This document shows, piece by piece, positions 34,326 through 36,169 of a stretch of 36,169 nucleotides of DNA. Each line of letters starts with the position of its first letter. The first letter of the stretch is position 1. The notes beneath the pieces are model-generated. The model did no database searches. It was not told the origin of the DNA and saw nothing but the letters and a program-made list of their open reading frames with translations. This DNA comes from Oscillospiraceae bacterium. GTDB taxonomy: Bacteria > Bacillota > Clostridia > Oscillospirales > Ruminococcaceae. The translations under genes and the position numbers were made by a program. The stretch spans positions 1 through 36,169 of the forward strand of contig JAISIJ010000166.1 of the NCBI GenBank assembly GCA_031262245.1, written 5' to 3'.

Positions 34326-35984
34326 ATGTATGATTTAAATAAATTTAATGAACAGTTCGTTGTTGAGAGTTACGACGAACAGGGTGTTTTGACTGAATTT
34401 TCCCCGAATTTAAAAGATAATTTCAACTTTGCTTATGATGTTGTTGACGAGATTGCAAAAATTGCTCCCGACAAACAGGCGTTGATATGGATAGGTAATG
34501 ACGGTGAAGAAAAATTCTTTACCTATAAAGATTTAAGTGAAAAATCCAACCAAATTGCACATATGTTTTTAGAACACGGTGTTAAAAAAGGTGATATGTT
34601 CGTTGTTGTTTTAAAACGTCATTGGCAGATTTGGGTGACTGTTCTTGCTCTTGAAAAAATAGGGGCTGTGCTTATCCCTGCAACCAACCAACTCCAACCC
34701 AAAGACTATGTTTACAGATTTAAATCCGGCAATGTTAAATATGTTGTTGCAACACCCGATAATAACACTCCTCAGCATATGGAAGATGCTTTAAAAGAAT
34801 ATGACGGCATTAAGGAAAAATTTGTTGTAAAGGGTGCAAGGGACGGTTGGATAGATTTCGATACCGAATTTGAAAAATATCCTAAAGATTTTGAAAGAAT
34901 TGAAAACAAAACAAGTGACGTTTCTCTTGCGTTTTTCTCTTCCGGAACAACAGGCTATCCCAAACTCGTTACTCATTCCCACGACTATTCCGTTGCTCAT
35001 CTCCTTACTGCTAAACATTGGCATAACGCTAAGTCCCATTCTATCCATTTGACAATATCCGAAAGCGGTTGGGGGAAATTTTTCTGGGGTAAAATCTTCG
35101 GCGAATTTTTAATGGGGAGTACAGTTTTCGCATATGATTTTGATAGATTTGACAGTCTTAAACTCCTTGAATATATCAGTAAATATAAAGTAACCTCTCT
35201 TTGCTGTCCTCCCACTATGCTTAATATGTTTATCAAAGGCGGTTTAGATAAAAAATATCTCACTTCTGTTGAATATGTTACCACTGCTGGGGAGGCTTTA
35301 AAGCCCGATGTGTTCAACAAATTCAAAGAATTAACAGGCATTACTATTTATGAAGGTTTTGGACAAACAGAAACAGTTCTGTCAATAGGTGTGCTTGTGG
35401 GACAAACCCCAAAACCCGGTTCAATGGGGAAACCTGTTCCGCTGTATAATCTTGATATAGTAGATACTGACGGCAACTCTGTTCCCAGAGGTGAAACAGG
35501 TGAAATTGTTATCCGAATGAAAGATAAAAACCCGGGGTTGTTTCTTGAATATTACGGTAATGATGATGCTACTGCCGAAACTAAAAAAGACGGAATTTAC
35601 CACACAGGCGACACCGCTTGGGAAGATACAGACGGTTATTATTGGTATGTGGGACGTACAGATGACGTTATAAAAGCCAGCGGTTATCGTATAGGTCCTG
35701 TTGAGATTGAGGCAGTTCTCGCCGAACACCCTGCAGTATATGAAGTTGCGGTTGTTCCCGCACCTGACCCTGTAAGAGGACAAGTTGTCCGTGCAGTTAT
35801 AGTTCCCACAGAAGAATACAAAGAAAAAATCCAAGACCCCGACTTCAAAACCGCTCTTATCAAAGAGCTTCAAACCCACGTCAAAAACCAAACTGCCCCC
35901 TACAAATATCCACGCATTATAGACTTCATTGACGCTCTCCCCAAAACTATCTCCGGCAAAATTCAACGCAATTTAGTCCGATAA
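34326..35984 (+). CDS. AMP-dependent acyl-CoA synthetase
   Basis: FFSSGTTGYPKLVTHSH, YEGFGQTET, YHTGDTAWEDTDGYYWYVGRTDDVIKASGYRIGPVEIE, PKTISGKIQR. Confidence 0.95.
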   Translation: MYDLNKFNEQFVVESYDEQGVLTEFSPNLKDNFNFAYDVVDEIAKIAPDKQALIWIGNDGEEKFFTYKDLSEKSNQIAHMFLEHGVKKGDMFVVVLKRHWQIWVTVLALEKIGAVLIPATNQLQPKDYVYRFKSGNVKYVVATPDNNTPQHMEDALKEYDGIKEKFVVKGARDGWIDFDTEFEKYPKDFERIENKTSDVSLAFFSSGTTGYPKLVTHSHDYSVAHLLTAKHWHNAKSHSIHLTISESGWGKFFWGKIFGEFLMGSTVFAYDFDRFDSLKLLEYISKYKVTSLCCPPTMLNMFIKGGLDKKYLTSVEYVTTAGEALKPDVFNKFKELTGITIYEGFGQTETVLSIGVLVGQTPKPGSMGKPVPLYNLDIVDTDGNSVPRGETGEIVIRMKDKNPGLFLEYYGNDDATAETKKDGIYHTGDTAWEDTDGYYWYVGRTDDVIKASGYRIGPVEIEAVLAEHPAVYEVAVVPAPDPVRGQVVRAVIVPTEEYKEKIQDPDFKTALIKELQTHVKNQTAPYKYPRIIDFIDALPKTISGKIQRNLVR

Positions 35985-35991
35985 TTTCTTT

Positions 35992-36169
35992 TTTCTCTTA
36001 GTTGCAGGGTCGGCAACTATCGAAGTTCCCTAGTTCTTTTCATAGTTGGCACTCTTCAGGCTTTGGTTTAACTGTATATAAAAATCCCCTTTTTCAAAGG
36101 GGATTTTTTAAGCTTACTGTGTCGGATATTTATTATTTTAAGAGAGTGGAGAGAATTTTTATATATTTA
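35992..36169 (+). repeat. Dispersed intergenic element, copy C, with terminator hairpin at 36080-36108; may run past the window end
   Basis: tttctcttagtt...ctatcgaagttccctagttcttttcatagttggcact...ctttggtttaactgtatata; hairpin AAAAATCCCCTTT/AAAGGGGATTTTT; then agcttactgtgtcggatatttattatttt. Confidence 0.85.

Noticed and set aside
33763-35984. XRE-cupin plus acyl-CoA synthetase as a novel system
   Set aside because: A familiar gene pairing in clostridia; nothing unusual seen in motifs.
1-36169. tRNA, rRNA, IS elements or prophage genes
   Set aside because: No transposase/integrase/phage ORFs and no cloverleaf or rRNA sequence recognised.

Overview
AT-rich Firmicutes chromosome segment. Sporulation genes, a type I dockerin and a GH9 cellulase suggest a cellulolytic Ruminococcus/Oscillospiraceae-like clostridium (inference). 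About 0-11.1 kb is a minus-strand S10-spc ribosomal protein operon, rpsJ to the first codon of rplO. From 11.2 kb on there is a CIRCE-controlled htpG, rsmG, a zinc-ribbon membrane protein, a small Cys-rich orphan, an isochorismatase-like hydrolase, HU, mazG, trpS, an aminotransferase, a GH9-CBM3-dockerin and a CAP-dockerin pair, a dCMP deaminase, spoIIR, an AGCS symporter, a HEPN/MNT-like pair, ung, tadA, metF, yabR-like S1/divIC/yabQ/yabP, noc/parB, rpmB, a HAD phosphatase, XRE-cupin and an acyl-CoA synthetase. The most unusual signals are: (1) a dispersed ~150-180 bp intergenic element in three copies, whose flanks are conserved around a terminator-type hairpin with a different but self-complementary stem in each copy; (2) a 46-bp tandem repeat (5 full copies) between rplR and rpsE, whose hairpin deviations are nearly all G.U-compatible or compensatory on the transcribed strand; (3) pyrE inserted between rpsS and rplV inside the S10 operon, with the rplV Shine-Dalgarno inside the pyrE 3' end; (4) a spoIIR upstream region where an 18-bp hairpin sequesters the SD and overlaps a sigmaF-like promoter; (5) a hairpin lying between the SD and AUG of rplC. 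All functional calls are from reading the sequence; no database search was run.
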